Origin: Jidongwangia harbinensis
GTDB taxonomy: Bacteria; Actinomycetota; Actinomycetes; Mycobacteriales; Micromonosporaceae
NCBI RefSeq assembly: GCF_020216025.1
Contig: NZ_JAIWNC010000041.1
Coordinates: 28,004-92,003 of the forward strand
Direction: 5' to 3'
Length of the DNA: 64,000 nt
Shown here: piece after piece, positions 1 through 7,921 of the stretch
Layout of the letters: each line of letters begins with the position of its first letter
How positions within the stretch are numbered: position 1 is the stretch's first letter
Made by a program: the position numbers and the translations under genes
Notes under the pieces: model-generated
Seen by the model: only the letters and a program-made list of their open reading frames with translations
Told to the model about the DNA's origin: nothing
The model's database searches: none

Positions 1-138
1 GGCATCCAGCAGCTTGGTCAGCGCCTCGCCACCGGTCTCCGCCTCCAGCACCGTGAATCCGGCCCGGGTCAGCCAGCTGACCAGCAGATACCGCTTGGTC
101 GCGCTGTCGTCGACGACGAGCACGGTGGCCGGAGTCAT
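1..138 (-). CDS. response regulator receiver protein, partial at window edge
   Basis: Only the first 46 codons lie in the window. They read as the start of a CheY-like receiver domain: a hydrophobic first strand followed by the acidic pair in VLVVDDSATKR, then helix 1 and the second strand (GFTVLEAETGGEA). The phosphorylated aspartate lies outside the window. The ATG overlaps the stop codon of the upstream histidine kinase as ATGA, so the two are translationally coupled. The receiver is therefore the probable phosphorylation target of that kinase. Its output domain cannot be seen. Confidence 0.85.
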   Translation of the reverse strand, partial: MTPATVLVVDDSATKRYLLVSWLTRAGFTVLEAETGGEALTKLLDA

Positions 139-1484
139 GGGCGTACGGTGGGTAGGCGAACGGTGAACGTGCTGCCCCGTCCCGGCTCCGACGACACCCG
201 CAACGCCCCGCCCAGGATGCCGACGAGGCGCCGCGCGTAGGGCAGACCGAGTCCGGTCCCCTTACCGCTCAACGGGGGGCTGCCGGGGACCTGGTAGAAC
301 TCCTCGAAGATCCGGTCCTGCTGGTCGGCGGGGATGCCGACCCCGGTGTCCGCGACGGTGAACTCGACGTCGTCGTCCACCCAGCGCACGGAGAGCCGGA
401 TCGAGCCCTCCGCGGTGAACTTGATCGCGTTGGTGAGCAGGTTGCGCAGCACCTGGGCGAGCAGCACCTCGTCCGAGCGCAGCGGCCGGGGCTCCGGCTC
501 CTCCACCACGAACTCCACCTCCGGCCGGGTGGCCAGCGGCCGCAGCGTCCCGCGCAGCTGGGCGAAGACCGCCCGCAGGTCCACGTCGGAGTCGGCCGGC
601 TCGATCCGGCCGGCCTCCGCCTTGGCCAGGTCCAGCAGGTCGTTGACCAGGGACAGCAGGTCGGTCGCGGAGCCGCGGATCAGGTCCACCTGCCGCTCCT
701 GCTCACCGGTGAGCCGATCCGACGACGAGTCGGCCAGCAACCGGGCCAGTCCGATGATCGCGGTGACCGGGGCCCGCAACTCGTGACTGACGTTGGCCAG
801 GAACCGGCTCTTCGCCTCGCTGGCCGCGCGCAGCTGCACGGACTTCTCGTCCAGCTCGGCGTAGAGCGCGACCACGCCCCGGTTCGTCTCCTCCAGCTCC
901 TCGGAGAGCTGGTGGTACAGCGCCATCACGCCGCGGTTCGTCTCCTCCAGCTCGGCGTTCAGCCGCGCCAGGTCGTCGCGCTGCGCGCGCACCTCGTCGA
1001 GAGCCGCGATGAGCTGCTGGTTCTGCACCCCGAGTTCGTCCAGCGGGGTACCCGGTACGTGGTCGGCCAGCCCGGCGCGGATCTCGTCCATGCGATCCGA
1101 GGTCAACGGCGGCGCGCTCGCCGGCAGCCGCCGGGACATCCGCACGACCGTTCCGGTGCCGTCATCGCGTACCTCCAACATGTCCACCAGGCGCCCCACC
1201 TGCGTGAGCTGCTCGGCGAGCCGTTCGTGCTCGTCGTGCAGCGGGGCCACCATCTCTACCCGCAGCGTAGGTTTCGCACCCGGGGAAGCGACAAACGCCA
1301 CGTCCGTCTCCCGGTCCGCCTGCACCAGCAGGCGGCATACCTCGCTGAGCGCCGTGGCTAACCTGGTCTGATCCTGTTTCTCCATGCCGACCGCGCGAGC
1401 CACCTCCCGGCCCAGCTGGCGGGCCGTGAAGATGTCCTGCTCGACGCGGAGCCGCACCCGCAGCAGCGGTTCCGGGGTGGTCAC
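135..1484 (-). CDS. soluble sensor histidine kinase at the end of the rsb operon
   Basis: This 449-residue protein has no membrane segment, so it is probably a cytoplasmic kinase. Residues 1-120 resemble a degenerate RsbW/RsbT-type ATPase fold. Residues 155-225 are predicted coiled coil containing the repeated unit LEETNRGV(M/V)ALY. A HisKA domain follows, with the phospho-accepting His234 in NVSHELRAP. A complete HATPase_c domain spans about 335-447, with an N box near 348-352 (NLLTNAIKF), G1 at DTGVGIP (about 379) and G2 at GKGTGLGL (about 408). Its start overlaps the preceding phosphatase gene as ATGA, and its end overlaps the response regulator as ATGA. It therefore probably converts the stressosome signal into a phosphorelay. 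The input it senses is not evident. Confidence 0.88.
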   Translation of the reverse strand: MTTPEPLLRVRLRVEQDIFTARQLGREVARAVGMEKQDQTRLATALSEVCRLLVQADRETDVAFVASPGAKPTLRVEMVAPLHDEHERLAEQLTQVGRLVDMLEVRDDGTGTVVRMSRRLPASAPPLTSDRMDEIRAGLADHVPGTPLDELGVQNQQLIAALDEVRAQRDDLARLNAELEETNRGVMALYHQLSEELEETNRGVVALYAELDEKSVQLRAASEAKSRFLANVSHELRAPVTAIIGLARLLADSSSDRLTGEQERQVDLIRGSATDLLSLVNDLLDLAKAEAGRIEPADSDVDLRAVFAQLRGTLRPLATRPEVEFVVEEPEPRPLRSDEVLLAQVLRNLLTNAIKFTAEGSIRLSVRWVDDDVEFTVADTGVGIPADQQDRIFEEFYQVPGSPPLSGKGTGLGLPYARRLVGILGGALRVSSEPGRGSTFTVRLPTVRP

Positions 1485-2509
1485 GGCAACCGCGCCACGA
1501 GTACGCCGGCGTCGTCCCGACGGGTGCCGGCGTCGCGCAGCACGGTGGCCGCCACGACCTGCGGTGACCGGGCCAGCAAACCGGGATAGGCGCGCGGGTC
1601 CCAGCGGTCCACCACACCGTCGGAGTGCATGAGCACCACGGCGTCCGGCGGAAGCGGGTAGTCGTACTCCCGGATCGCGCGGCGCTGGTGGCCCGCGATG
1701 CCCGGCAGCGACACCATGCCGCGACGGCTCTCGGACGACAGCACCGTGCCGGAGATGTTGCCGAGGCCGGCGTAGCGCACGACGCGGGCGGCCGGGTCCA
1801 GTTCGGCGATCGCGAGCGCGGCGCCCCGGGTGTGTCCGATCGCCCGGTGCAGCGACTCCAGCACGACCGCCGGCGGACCGTCCGGCGCCAGATCGAAACC
1901 GCGTACCGCCGCGGCCGCCGCCGCCTCGGCCAACCGGCCGTGCCCGAGCCCGTCACACATCATCAGCTGGCGCCGTCCGCCCGTCTCCCGCACCGCGAAC
2001 GCGTCGCCGCTGACCGGCTCGCCGGTCAGCGGCCGGGTCACCCCCGCGGCCCAGGCCGGTGCGGGCGCCGGCCCCGGCCAGACCTGGGCGACCAGGACCG
2101 TGCCCTTCCCGGGTACGGAGTGCAGGTCGGCCCAGTCCGCCTGACGCAGGATCGCGCCGAGCCCGATGCCGAGCGTGCCCGCCGTGGAATGTCCGTCACC
2201 GACCGCGTGGTCGACGTCGGCCATGCCGGGCCCGGTGTCGATCGCCAGGATCTCCACGCCCGCCTGGCCCTCGGCGCGTGCCGTGCGGACCAGCAGGACA
2301 CCGGCGTCCGCGTGCTTCACCAGGTTGCCCGCGGCCTCCGCGGCCACGATCGACAGGTCCGCGATGCGGCGCTCGGGCATGGCGAGTTCGGTGGCGAGAC
2401 GTTCGGCCGCCCGGCGGACGGCGGACGCGGTGCCGGCGGCCTCGACGCGGAACCAGGCTCCCGCGCCGAGCAGTCCCTCGGGCAGTGCGGACACCGCGCC
2501 TCCGTTCAT
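1481..2509 (-). CDS. RsbW-type ATPase fused to SpoIIE/RsbX-type PP2C phosphatase
   Basis: The 342-residue product combines two partner-switching domains. Residues about 15-140 form a HATPase_c_2 domain with an N box (EAAGNLVKHA) and G1 box (DTGPGM). Residues about 155-340 form a SpoIIE/PP2C phosphatase with metal-binding motifs SGDAFAV, DGLGHG, HSDGVVD and RDDAG. In Bacillus, RsbX of this class dephosphorylates RsbS and RsbR to reset the stressosome, so that role is likely here. I chose ATG at 2509 because it overlaps the rsbT stop as ATGA, as the neighbouring genes do; an upstream in-frame ATG at 2518 is possible. The added N-terminal ATPase is not present in Bacillus RsbX. It could bind a STAS partner or act as a kinase. 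Confidence 0.85.
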   Translation of the reverse strand: MNGGAVSALPEGLLGAGAWFRVEAAGTASAVRRAAERLATELAMPERRIADLSIVAAEAAGNLVKHADAGVLLVRTARAEGQAGVEILAIDTGPGMADVDHAVGDGHSTAGTLGIGLGAILRQADWADLHSVPGKGTVLVAQVWPGPAPAPAWAAGVTRPLTGEPVSGDAFAVRETGGRRQLMMCDGLGHGRLAEAAAAAAVRGFDLAPDGPPAVVLESLHRAIGHTRGAALAIAELDPAARVVRYAGLGNISGTVLSSESRRGMVSLPGIAGHQRRAIREYDYPLPPDAVVLMHSDGVVDRWDPRAYPGLLARSPQVVAATVLRDAGTRRDDAGVLVARLP

Positions 2510-2913
2510 CGGCACCACTTGGTCACGGTGATGGTCGTACCCTGACCCACGGCAGTGTCGATGTCGAATTCGTCGACCAGTCGGCGCGCCCCGCTCAGTC
2601 CCAGTCCGAGCCCGCCGCCGCTGGTGTAGCCGTCGGTGAACGCGAGGTCGATGTCCGCGATGCCCGGCCCCTGATCGGTGAAGACGATCCGGACCCCGGC
2701 CCGGCGCCCGTTGTCCGCCCGGGAGACCTCGACCGTGCCCCCGCCGCCGTAGACCAGCGTGTTCCGGGCCAGCTCGCTGGCCGCGGTGACCACCTTGGTC
2801 TGGTCGACCAGGGACAGCTTGACCGCGACCGCGACGGTCCGGACGAGCTGGCGGACCCGGACCACGTCCTGGTCCGAGGCGACCGGGATCCGCCCTCCGT
2901 CGTTCGCCGTCAC
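2506..2913 (-). CDS. rsbT: serine/threonine kinase RsbT (stressosome switch kinase)
   Basis: The product is 135 residues, the normal RsbT length (about 133). It is a single GHKL ATPase domain with an N box in ELARNTLVYG, a G1 box DQGPGI and a glycine-rich G2 loop GGGLGLGLSG. RsbT is known to phosphorylate RsbR and RsbS and, once released from the stressosome, to activate an output partner. The GTG start overlaps the rsbS stop as GTGA, and its own stop overlaps the next gene as ATGA. No RsbU-type phosphatase with an RsbT-binding domain is seen in the window, so the downstream target of free RsbT is unknown. Confidence 0.92.
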   Translation of the reverse strand: MTANDGGRIPVASDQDVVRVRQLVRTVAVAVKLSLVDQTKVVTAASELARNTLVYGGGGTVEVSRADNGRRAGVRIVFTDQGPGIADIDLAFTDGYTSGGGLGLGLSGARRLVDEFDIDTAVGQGTTITVTKWCR

Positions 2914-3308
2914 GGGACGGCTGCCGGATCGTCGTCGGCGAAGGCCAGATCGTCGCCCGGCGGCCGGCGCAGCATCTCCATGCCCAGTTCGACGTTGAGC
3001 GCGGTACGGATGCCGGGCAGCGACAGGCCCAGCTCGACCAGCGTGATGGCCACCGCCGGGCGCATGCCCACCACCACGGTCTCCGCGTCCAGCACCCGGG
3101 AGATGGAGGCGATCGTGGCCAGCGTCCGGCCCACGAACGAGTCGACGATGTCCAGCGCGCTGATGTCGATGATCACGCCGTGGCAGCCGGTGGCGACAAT
3201 CCGATCCGCCAGGTCCTCCTGCAGTTGCAGCGCGACCTGGTCCTCCATGTCGATCTGAATGGAGACCAGCAGGATGTCGCCGATCTTCAGGACCGGTACG
3301 CGTTCCAT
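2910..3308 (-). CDS. rsbS: stressosome scaffold STAS protein RsbS
   Basis: This is a 132-residue single-domain STAS protein. The segment ALDIVDSFVGR carries Ser57 at the position of the RsbT-phosphorylated serine of Bacillus RsbS. RsbS forms the core of the icosahedral stressosome with RsbR and holds RsbT inactive until phosphorylated. A C-terminal tail of about 20 acidic and proline residues extends past the STAS fold. A ribosome binding site (GGGAAGG) lies inside the end of rsbR, and the gene starts only five bases after rsbR stops. Its stop overlaps rsbT. Confidence 0.92.
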   Translation of the reverse strand: MERVPVLKIGDILLVSIQIDMEDQVALQLQEDLADRIVATGCHGVIIDISALDIVDSFVGRTLATIASISRVLDAETVVVGMRPAVAITLVELGLSLPGIRTALNVELGMEMLRRPPGDDLAFADDDPAAVP

Positions 3309-3313
3309 GGCGG

Positions 3314-4198
3314 TCAGCCTTCCCGCGGGCCACCGCGCCGCGCGGCCTCGCCGGTGAGGCGCAGCACGTGCCGCAGCGCGTCGGCGAGAGACGACTTGGT
3401 GGCGATGTCACCGAACTCGATGCCGAGCGCCACGATGGTCTGGGCGATCTGCGGCCGGATGCCGGAGATGATGCAGTCCGCGCCCATCAGCCGGGCCGCC
3501 ACCACCGTCTTGAGAATGTGCTGGGCCACCTGCGTGTCGACGGCCGGCACCCCGGTGATGTCGATGATCGCGTACGGCGAGCCGGTGTCCACCAGCGTCT
3601 GCAGCAGGCGTTCCATCACCACCTGGGCGCGAGCCGAGTCGAGCGTGCCGACCAGCGGCACCGCGACCACGCCCTCCCACAACTTCACCACCGGCGTGGA
3701 CAGCTCCAGCAGCTGTTCGGCCTGGTCGGAGATGAGTTCCTCGCGGGCCCGCACGTAGGCGTCGAAGGTGAGCAGCCCGGCCCGGTCGACGAACGCGGAG
3801 AACCCCAGGTAGTCACGCAGCGTGGTGGCGTCCGCGCCGCCGTTGTCGTCCAGGATCCGCAGCACCGCGTCCTTCAGCGCGTACACGCTGGTGGCCGTCT
3901 CGGTGGCGGTGAAGCCCTGCCGCGCCCGGCTGGTGGACAGGTCGCCGAGCAGCGCCCGCAGCTCACCGGCGGCCTCGGCGTCGAGGCTGGTGGCGCCGCC
4001 CTCGAGCGCGGACCGGAAGCCCTTGTGCAGTTCCGCGGTCTGCCGGTGCAGCTCCGCCGCGCTCAGCCGGCCGCGCAGCGTGGCGGCGACCTGGTCGGTC
4101 CAGGTGGTGACCAGCGCGTCCTCATGCTGAGCGAGCAGCTCCGCGAAGCGACTCACCTCGTGCGAACCCAGCGCCACCGCTTGCCTCCCGATGTCCAT
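3314..4198 (-). CDS. rsbR: stressosome sensor protein RsbR (RsbRD-like N-terminal domain plus STAS)
   Basis: The 294-residue protein has a helical N-terminal sensory domain (about 10-160), a linker helix, and a C-terminal STAS domain (about 170-280). Two threonines match the phosphorylation sites of Bacillus RsbRA: Thr168 in LELSTPVVKLW and Thr222 in PAVDTQVAQH. The N-terminal part resembles the RsbRD group rather than the globin-like RsbRA domain. I chose ATG 4198, which follows a GGGGGG ribosome binding site; the open frame extends upstream but has no better start. This is the first gene of a six-gene minus-strand operon. A possible -10 hexamer (TAAAGT on the minus strand, 4221-4226) lies in the divergent gap. 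Confidence 0.9.
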   Translation of the reverse strand: MDIGRQAVALGSHEVSRFAELLAQHEDALVTTWTDQVAATLRGRLSAAELHRQTAELHKGFRSALEGGATSLDAEAAGELRALLGDLSTSRARQGFTATETATSVYALKDAVLRILDDNGGADATTLRDYLGFSAFVDRAGLLTFDAYVRAREELISDQAEQLLELSTPVVKLWEGVVAVPLVGTLDSARAQVVMERLLQTLVDTGSPYAIIDITGVPAVDTQVAQHILKTVVAARLMGADCIISGIRPQIAQTIVALGIEFGDIATKSSLADALRHVLRLTGEAARRGGPREG

Positions 4199-4346
4199 CG
4201 TTGCCCCCCACGACGGGCGGACTTTACCATCGGGCGGTTCATTAGTTGCCACACGCGAAGTAATCCTGGGGGGCGTAACAACCACCTCCCCGTTCTCCGG
4301 GAAGCCCGGGGTGGAGTACCGTTCAGCAGATAACTGGAGGTCCTGA

Positions 4347-4700
4347 ATGTCCCTGACGGTACAAACCGAACAGCGCGCCGACATGGTAGTCGTGTCGGTG
4401 GCCGGTGAGCTCGACATGGCCACCGCCCCCCAGCTCCAGGACCAGATCAGCGACCTGCTGGAGAAGGGCCGCACGCGTCTGGTCTTCGACCTGGCCGAGG
4501 TGTCGTTCTGCGACTCCACCGGGCTCTCGGTCTTCGTCCGGGCCAAGAACAGCACCGACGACGCCGGCGGCGTGGTCCGGCTGGCCGCACCGCAGCGGGG
4601 CGTGCTGCGCATCCTCGAGGTCAGCGGCCTGGTCGAGGTGCTGCACACCTACCCCACCGTCGATGAAGCGGTGTCGGCGCAGGAGCCTGCGCTCGACTGA
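4347..4700 (+). CDS. anti-sigma factor antagonist (STAS, RsbV/SpoIIAA/BldG-like)
   Basis: The product is a 117-residue single STAS domain of the RsbV/SpoIIAA family. The phosphorylation motif CDSTGL is intact, with Ser57 as the expected target of an RsbW-type kinase. Proteins of this kind release a sigma factor by binding its anti-sigma kinase when unphosphorylated. The start follows a clear GGAGGT site. The gene is divergent from rsbR, separated by 148 bp, so it probably shares stress control with the rsb operon. It could be a substrate of the ATPase or phosphatase domains encoded there. No sigma factor gene is adjacent, so the final target is not shown. Confidence 0.9.
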   Translation: MSLTVQTEQRADMVVVSVAGELDMATAPQLQDQISDLLEKGRTRLVFDLAEVSFCDSTGLSVFVRAKNSTDDAGGVVRLAAPQRGVLRILEVSGLVEVLHTYPTVDEAVSAQEPALD

Positions 4701-4779
4701 GCCCCACCCGCTGTAGTTTGCTGCCCAACTACGGCGGGCACCTCCTGCCGCGAACCTATCCCTCTCGGCAGGAGTGGTC

Positions 4780-5232
4780 ATGCTCAAGGGCTTCAGAGAC
4801 TTCATCATGCGCGGCAACGTCGTGGACCTTGCCGTCGGCATCGTCATCGGTGCCGCGTTCACCGCCGTGGTCACGGCGTTCACCAACGCCTTCCTCAAGC
4901 CGCTGATCCAGCTCCTCGGCGGCGACACCGGCCTGAACGCCGGGGCCTGGACGGTCGGCGACGGCATCAAGTTCGACTACGCCTCCTTCATCAACGCGGT
5001 GATCACCTTCCTGCTCACCGCCGCGGTGCTGTACTTCCTGGTCGTCCTGCCGCTCAACAAGCTGGCCGAGCGCCGCGCCCGCGGCGAGGAGCCGCCGCCG
5101 GCCGCCCCCAGCGAAGAGGTCAAGCTGCTCACCGAGATCCGCGACGCGCTGGTCACCGGCCGTGCCGCTCCGGGCACGGTCAACGACCTGATGGCCGGCC
5201 GTGACCAGCGGCAGGGCCCCCCGCAGCACTAG
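4780..5232 (+). CDS. mscL: large-conductance mechanosensitive channel MscL
   Basis: MscL forms a homopentameric channel in the plasma membrane that opens under high tension and releases osmolytes during hypo-osmotic shock. The 150-residue product starts with the conserved MLKGFRDFIMRGNVVDLAV segment. It has TM1 at about 13-45 with the gate-lining GIVIGAAF, a periplasmic loop, TM2 at about 70-92 and a charged C-terminal helix. The length is within the usual 130-155. I chose ATG 4780 over GTG 4774 because it sits five bases after AGGAG. The C-terminal tail is longer than in E. coli. Confidence 0.95.
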   Translation: MLKGFRDFIMRGNVVDLAVGIVIGAAFTAVVTAFTNAFLKPLIQLLGGDTGLNAGAWTVGDGIKFDYASFINAVITFLLTAAVLYFLVVLPLNKLAERRARGEEPPPAAPSEEVKLLTEIRDALVTGRAAPGTVNDLMAGRDQRQGPPQH

Positions 5233-5253
5233 ATCACCCCTTCCCGGCACTGT

Positions 5254-5269
5254 TCGAACACCTGTTCGA
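5254..5269. promoter_or_regulatory. LexA (SOS) box in a leaderless promoter
   Basis: The 16-base element TCGAACACCTGTTCGA exactly matches the actinobacterial LexA consensus TCGAAC-N4-GTTCGA. It sits inside a longer inverted repeat with arms near 5243-5260 and 5263-5281. The hexamer TACAGT at 5270-5275 fits a -10 box and lies six bases before the ATG at 5282, which predicts a leaderless transcript. LexA bound here would overlap the promoter and repress it. Confidence 0.8.
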
Positions 5270-5281
5270 TACAGTGCCGGG

Positions 5282-5515
5282 ATGGAACAGCGTAAGCACT
5301 GGTGGAACGGCAAGTGGGGACGGCTCGCCCGCAAGGACGTGTACCTGCGGACCAGCGGCGATCAGTGGTATGTCGAACAGCGCGCCGGCGGCACGGACGG
5401 CGTTTCGCACTTCTTCGAGTACGACAGCGAGGACGCCGCGCTGGACATGGTCCGCGCCCTGCTGATCGGCCCGGACGAGTGGCGCGAGCTGTCCGTCCGC
5501 CCGCCCCAGCGCTGA
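5282..5515 (+). CDS. small hypothetical protein, predicted SOS-induced
   Basis: The product is 77 residues, rich in Trp and charged residues, with no signal peptide or membrane segment. It begins with the basic, tryptophan-containing MEQRKHWWNGKWGRLARKDVY, then DQWYVEQR and an acidic central part (EYDSEDAALDMV). I do not recognise a family with certainty. The ATG lies 12 bases after a perfect LexA box and six bases after a TACAGT -10 hexamer, and there is no ribosome binding site. It is therefore probably made from a leaderless mRNA induced by DNA damage. It could be a small modulator of division or repair, but nothing in the sequence shows this. Confidence 0.75.
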   Translation: MEQRKHWWNGKWGRLARKDVYLRTSGDQWYVEQRAGGTDGVSHFFEYDSEDAALDMVRALLIGPDEWRELSVRPPQR

Positions 5516-5552
5516 GCCCGCGGGTCAGGTTAACCGGGTCTGGCCAACCGGG

Positions 5553-6329
5553 TCAGGCCGCGCGGCGGTGGCCGTCGTGGCGGGCGGTCAGCGGGCCCGG
5601 TGGACGCGGCAGCAGCCGGAGCGCCGGGCCGGTGGACACCTCGGCCTCGGTGTCGAAGCGTGCCCGCCAGCCGGAGCCACCCGACGCCCGGCTCCCGGGC
5701 GGTTCCACCGGATCGGCGCCGGACCGGGCCAGCGCCACCACCAGCAGGAAGCCGATCAGCACGAAGCCGTGGCTGACCAGCCGGGTGCCGTCCACCCGGC
5801 CCGCCGTCAGATCGTTGAACGACAGCAGCAGAAGCATGCCGACAAACGCGCTCAGCATCGGCACCAGGCCGGTCGGCCGGTGCCGCCGCAGCGCCAGGAA
5901 CAGGTATCCGGCGCCGACCGCCACGTTCCACGCGGCCGACTCGTGCCACAGGTGGCCCGGGGTGGCCTCCAGACCGTGCAGATGGGTGCCGGCCGCGCCG
6001 CCGCCCACCTGCGCCAGTCCCAGGATCAGTTGCACCGCCCCGACCACGGCGAGCGCCACGTAGAGCAGCCCGCGGGCCGGGACCAGCCGCCGGGCCCGGC
6101 TCGGGGGTGGGCCGACCGGCGGCAGCGCCGCCAGGATCGCCGCGCTGAGATCCGGCACCGCCGCCACCACGGAGGTGCGGGTCAGCCGGTTGACCGTGGC
6201 CGCCCGGTCCAGCCACTGCCGGCAGTCCGGGCAGCCGGCCAGATGCTCGTCGACCAGCGGCCGGTCGGCCGGGTCGTCCTCGCCGTCCAGCTGTGCGGAG
6301 AGCATCTCCCGCCACCGTTCACACGCCAT
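5553..6329 (-). CDS. zinc-finger (zf-HC2) anti-sigma-like membrane protein
   Basis: The 258-residue product begins with a cytoplasmic zf-HC2-type motif: His29, Cys33 and Cys36 in DEHLAGCPDC, with Cys3 as a likely fourth ligand. This is the ZAS fold of anti-sigma factors that bind ECF sigma factors. Four hydrophobic segments follow at about 86-108, 130-148, 155-176 and 187-203. A basic, proline-rich cytoplasmic tail ends the protein. No ECF sigma factor gene is adjacent, although such pairs are usually encoded together. It may therefore regulate a distant sigma factor or serve another function. Confidence 0.72.
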   Translation of the reverse strand: MACERWREMLSAQLDGEDDPADRPLVDEHLAGCPDCRQWLDRAATVNRLTRTSVVAAVPDLSAAILAALPPVGPPPSRARRLVPARGLLYVALAVVGAVQLILGLAQVGGGAAGTHLHGLEATPGHLWHESAAWNVAVGAGYLFLALRRHRPTGLVPMLSAFVGMLLLLSFNDLTAGRVDGTRLVSHGFVLIGFLLVVALARSGADPVEPPGSRASGGSGWRARFDTEAEVSTGPALRLLPRPPGPLTARHDGHRRAA

Positions 6330-6371
6330 ACCCCCATAGTCGCCCCCGTCGGCGTTCTGGTTCCCGGGGGG

Positions 6372-6989
6372 TCAGCGCAGATCGGAACGCGGCGGCTGGT
6401 CGCCGGTGTTGCCGAGCAGCCGCTTGCGCTCCCGGAACGCCCGCAGGTTCGCGGTGTTGCCGCAGGTGCTGACGTCGTGCCAGACGCCGCTGTTGTTGCG
6501 GGAGGTGTCGAAGAAGGCGGCCCGGCAGTCCGCGTTGTGGCACAGCTTGAGCCGGGGCCAGAGGCCGGCCTGCTGGGCGAGCAGCGCCTCGGCCCAGAGC
6601 GCGGAGGCGAGCCAGCGGGTGCCGCGACCGGTCGGCACGATCCGGACCCAGCCGTCGGTGTCCGGCACCAGGCTGACCGGGACGTCGGCCGGCGGCAGCG
6701 CGCCGTCGGGTTCGGTGCGGCCGGCCAGCAGCACGTTCTCGAAGGTGGTGCGCAGCCGGCGCAGCGACCGCATGTCGGTGGAGGACAGCAGCAGGACCGG
6801 CGCCGGCAGGCCGGACACCCGGGACCAGGTGGCCAGCGCGTCGGTGAGCCAGCGTTGCGCGTCGTCCGCCCCGGCCAGCAGGTCCGGCCCGTACGACATC
6901 GTCGCCCGGGTGTTGAGAACTTCCTGCACCAGCGCGAGCCCCGCCGGAGCCTCCCGCACGCCGTGCCGGGCGCTGGCCTTCCATGACAT
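6372..6989 (-). CDS. CGNR zinc-finger protein (ABATE-type N-terminal domain)
   Basis: The 205-residue protein has an N-terminal helical domain (about 15-145) of the ABATE/DUF1470 type. A C-terminal CGNR zinc finger spans about 148-190, with CHNADCRAAFFD, a conserved tryptophan (GVWHD) and STCGNTANLRAFRER. In this family CGNR is the eponymous motif; here the last position is threonine (CGNT). These proteins are regarded as stress-linked DNA-binding regulators in actinobacteria, but the binding site is unknown. The gene ends 42 bp before the anti-sigma-like gene starts, on the same strand, so the two may be cotranscribed. Confidence 0.82.
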   Translation of the reverse strand: MSWKASARHGVREAPAGLALVQEVLNTRATMSYGPDLLAGADDAQRWLTDALATWSRVSGLPAPVLLLSSTDMRSLRRLRTTFENVLLAGRTEPDGALPPADVPVSLVPDTDGWVRIVPTGRGTRWLASALWAEALLAQQAGLWPRLKLCHNADCRAAFFDTSRNNSGVWHDVSTCGNTANLRAFRERKRLLGNTGDQPPRSDLR

Positions 6990-7090
6990 AACCGAAGCCT
7001 ACTTGACTCTGTTTCATCCAGGTGCACGAGTGATGCCGGGCCGGAAATCAAGGGCTGGACCGTCCGGCCGGCGCACATTACCGTGGCCCG

Positions 7091-7921
7091 ATGGCGACCA
7101 AGACCACCATCGGCTGGCTGGCCGCCCTCGCCGTGACCGGCACGCTGGCCGCGGGCTGCGGAGCCGACGGCGACACCGGCACCGCGGCGCCGGCACCCGC
7201 CGCGACCACCTCGGCGGCCCGGCCCGCCGAGCCGCCGCCGTCCCCGTCGGTGCCGCCGGCGGCGTCGCCGTCGCGGTCGGCTCCCGAATCGCCCGTCAAG
7301 CGGCCCGCCAAGCGGCCGGCCAAGCCGGACCGACTGCGCCACGGCGACAAGGGCCCGGAGGTGGTGGCCCTGCAGAAGCGCCTCACCGAGCTGGGGTACT
7401 GGAACGGCAAGGCGGACGGCAGGTTCGGCTCGTCCACCCAGCAGGCGGTGTACGCGCTGCAGAAGACCGCCGGCCTGAACCGGGACGGCGTGGCCGGGCC
7501 CCGGACCCGGAAGGCGGTGGAGCGCGGGGTACGCCCGAAGGCGCGCAGCACGAAGGGCCACGTCGTCGAGATCAGCCTGAAGCGCCAACTCCTGATGATC
7601 GTGGACGACGGCCGGATCACCCGGATCTTCAACACCTCGACCGGCTCGAACGACAACTACGAGCACGACGGCGAGACGTACCTGGCCGACACCCCGCCGG
7701 GCCGGTTCCGGGTCTCCCGGCAGATCGACGGCTGGCGGGACGCCCCGCTCGGCCTGCTGTGGCGCCCGAAGTACTTCAACGGCGGCATCGCGGTGCACGG
7801 CGCGCACAACGTGCCGCCGTACCCGGCCTCGCACGGCTGCGCGCGCCTCTCGATCGCCGCGATGAACTGGATCTGGGCGAACGACGCGATGCCGGTCAAG
7901 ACCCGCGTCTGGGTCTATTAA
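7091..7921 (+). CDS. L,D-transpeptidase lipoprotein with peptidoglycan-binding domain
   Basis: The 276-residue protein is predicted to be exported and lipidated: a hydrophobic stretch at 8-22 ends in the lipobox LAAGC with Cys23. A Ser/Pro/Ala-rich linker spans about 30-80. A PG_binding_1 domain follows at about 85-140 (DKGPEVVALQKRLTELGY), then a YkuD catalytic domain at about 155-276. The active-site signature has His in IAVHG and the nucleophile Cys250 in SHGCAR. Such enzymes make 3-3 cross-links in peptidoglycan or attach proteins to it. The stop codon overlaps the convergent sthA stop by three bases. Confidence 0.93.
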   Translation: MATKTTIGWLAALAVTGTLAAGCGADGDTGTAAPAPAATTSAARPAEPPPSPSVPPAASPSRSAPESPVKRPAKRPAKPDRLRHGDKGPEVVALQKRLTELGYWNGKADGRFGSSTQQAVYALQKTAGLNRDGVAGPRTRKAVERGVRPKARSTKGHVVEISLKRQLLMIVDDGRITRIFNTSTGSNDNYEHDGETYLADTPPGRFRVSRQIDGWRDAPLGLLWRPKYFNGGIAVHGAHNVPPYPASHGCARLSIAAMNWIWANDAMPVKTRVWVY

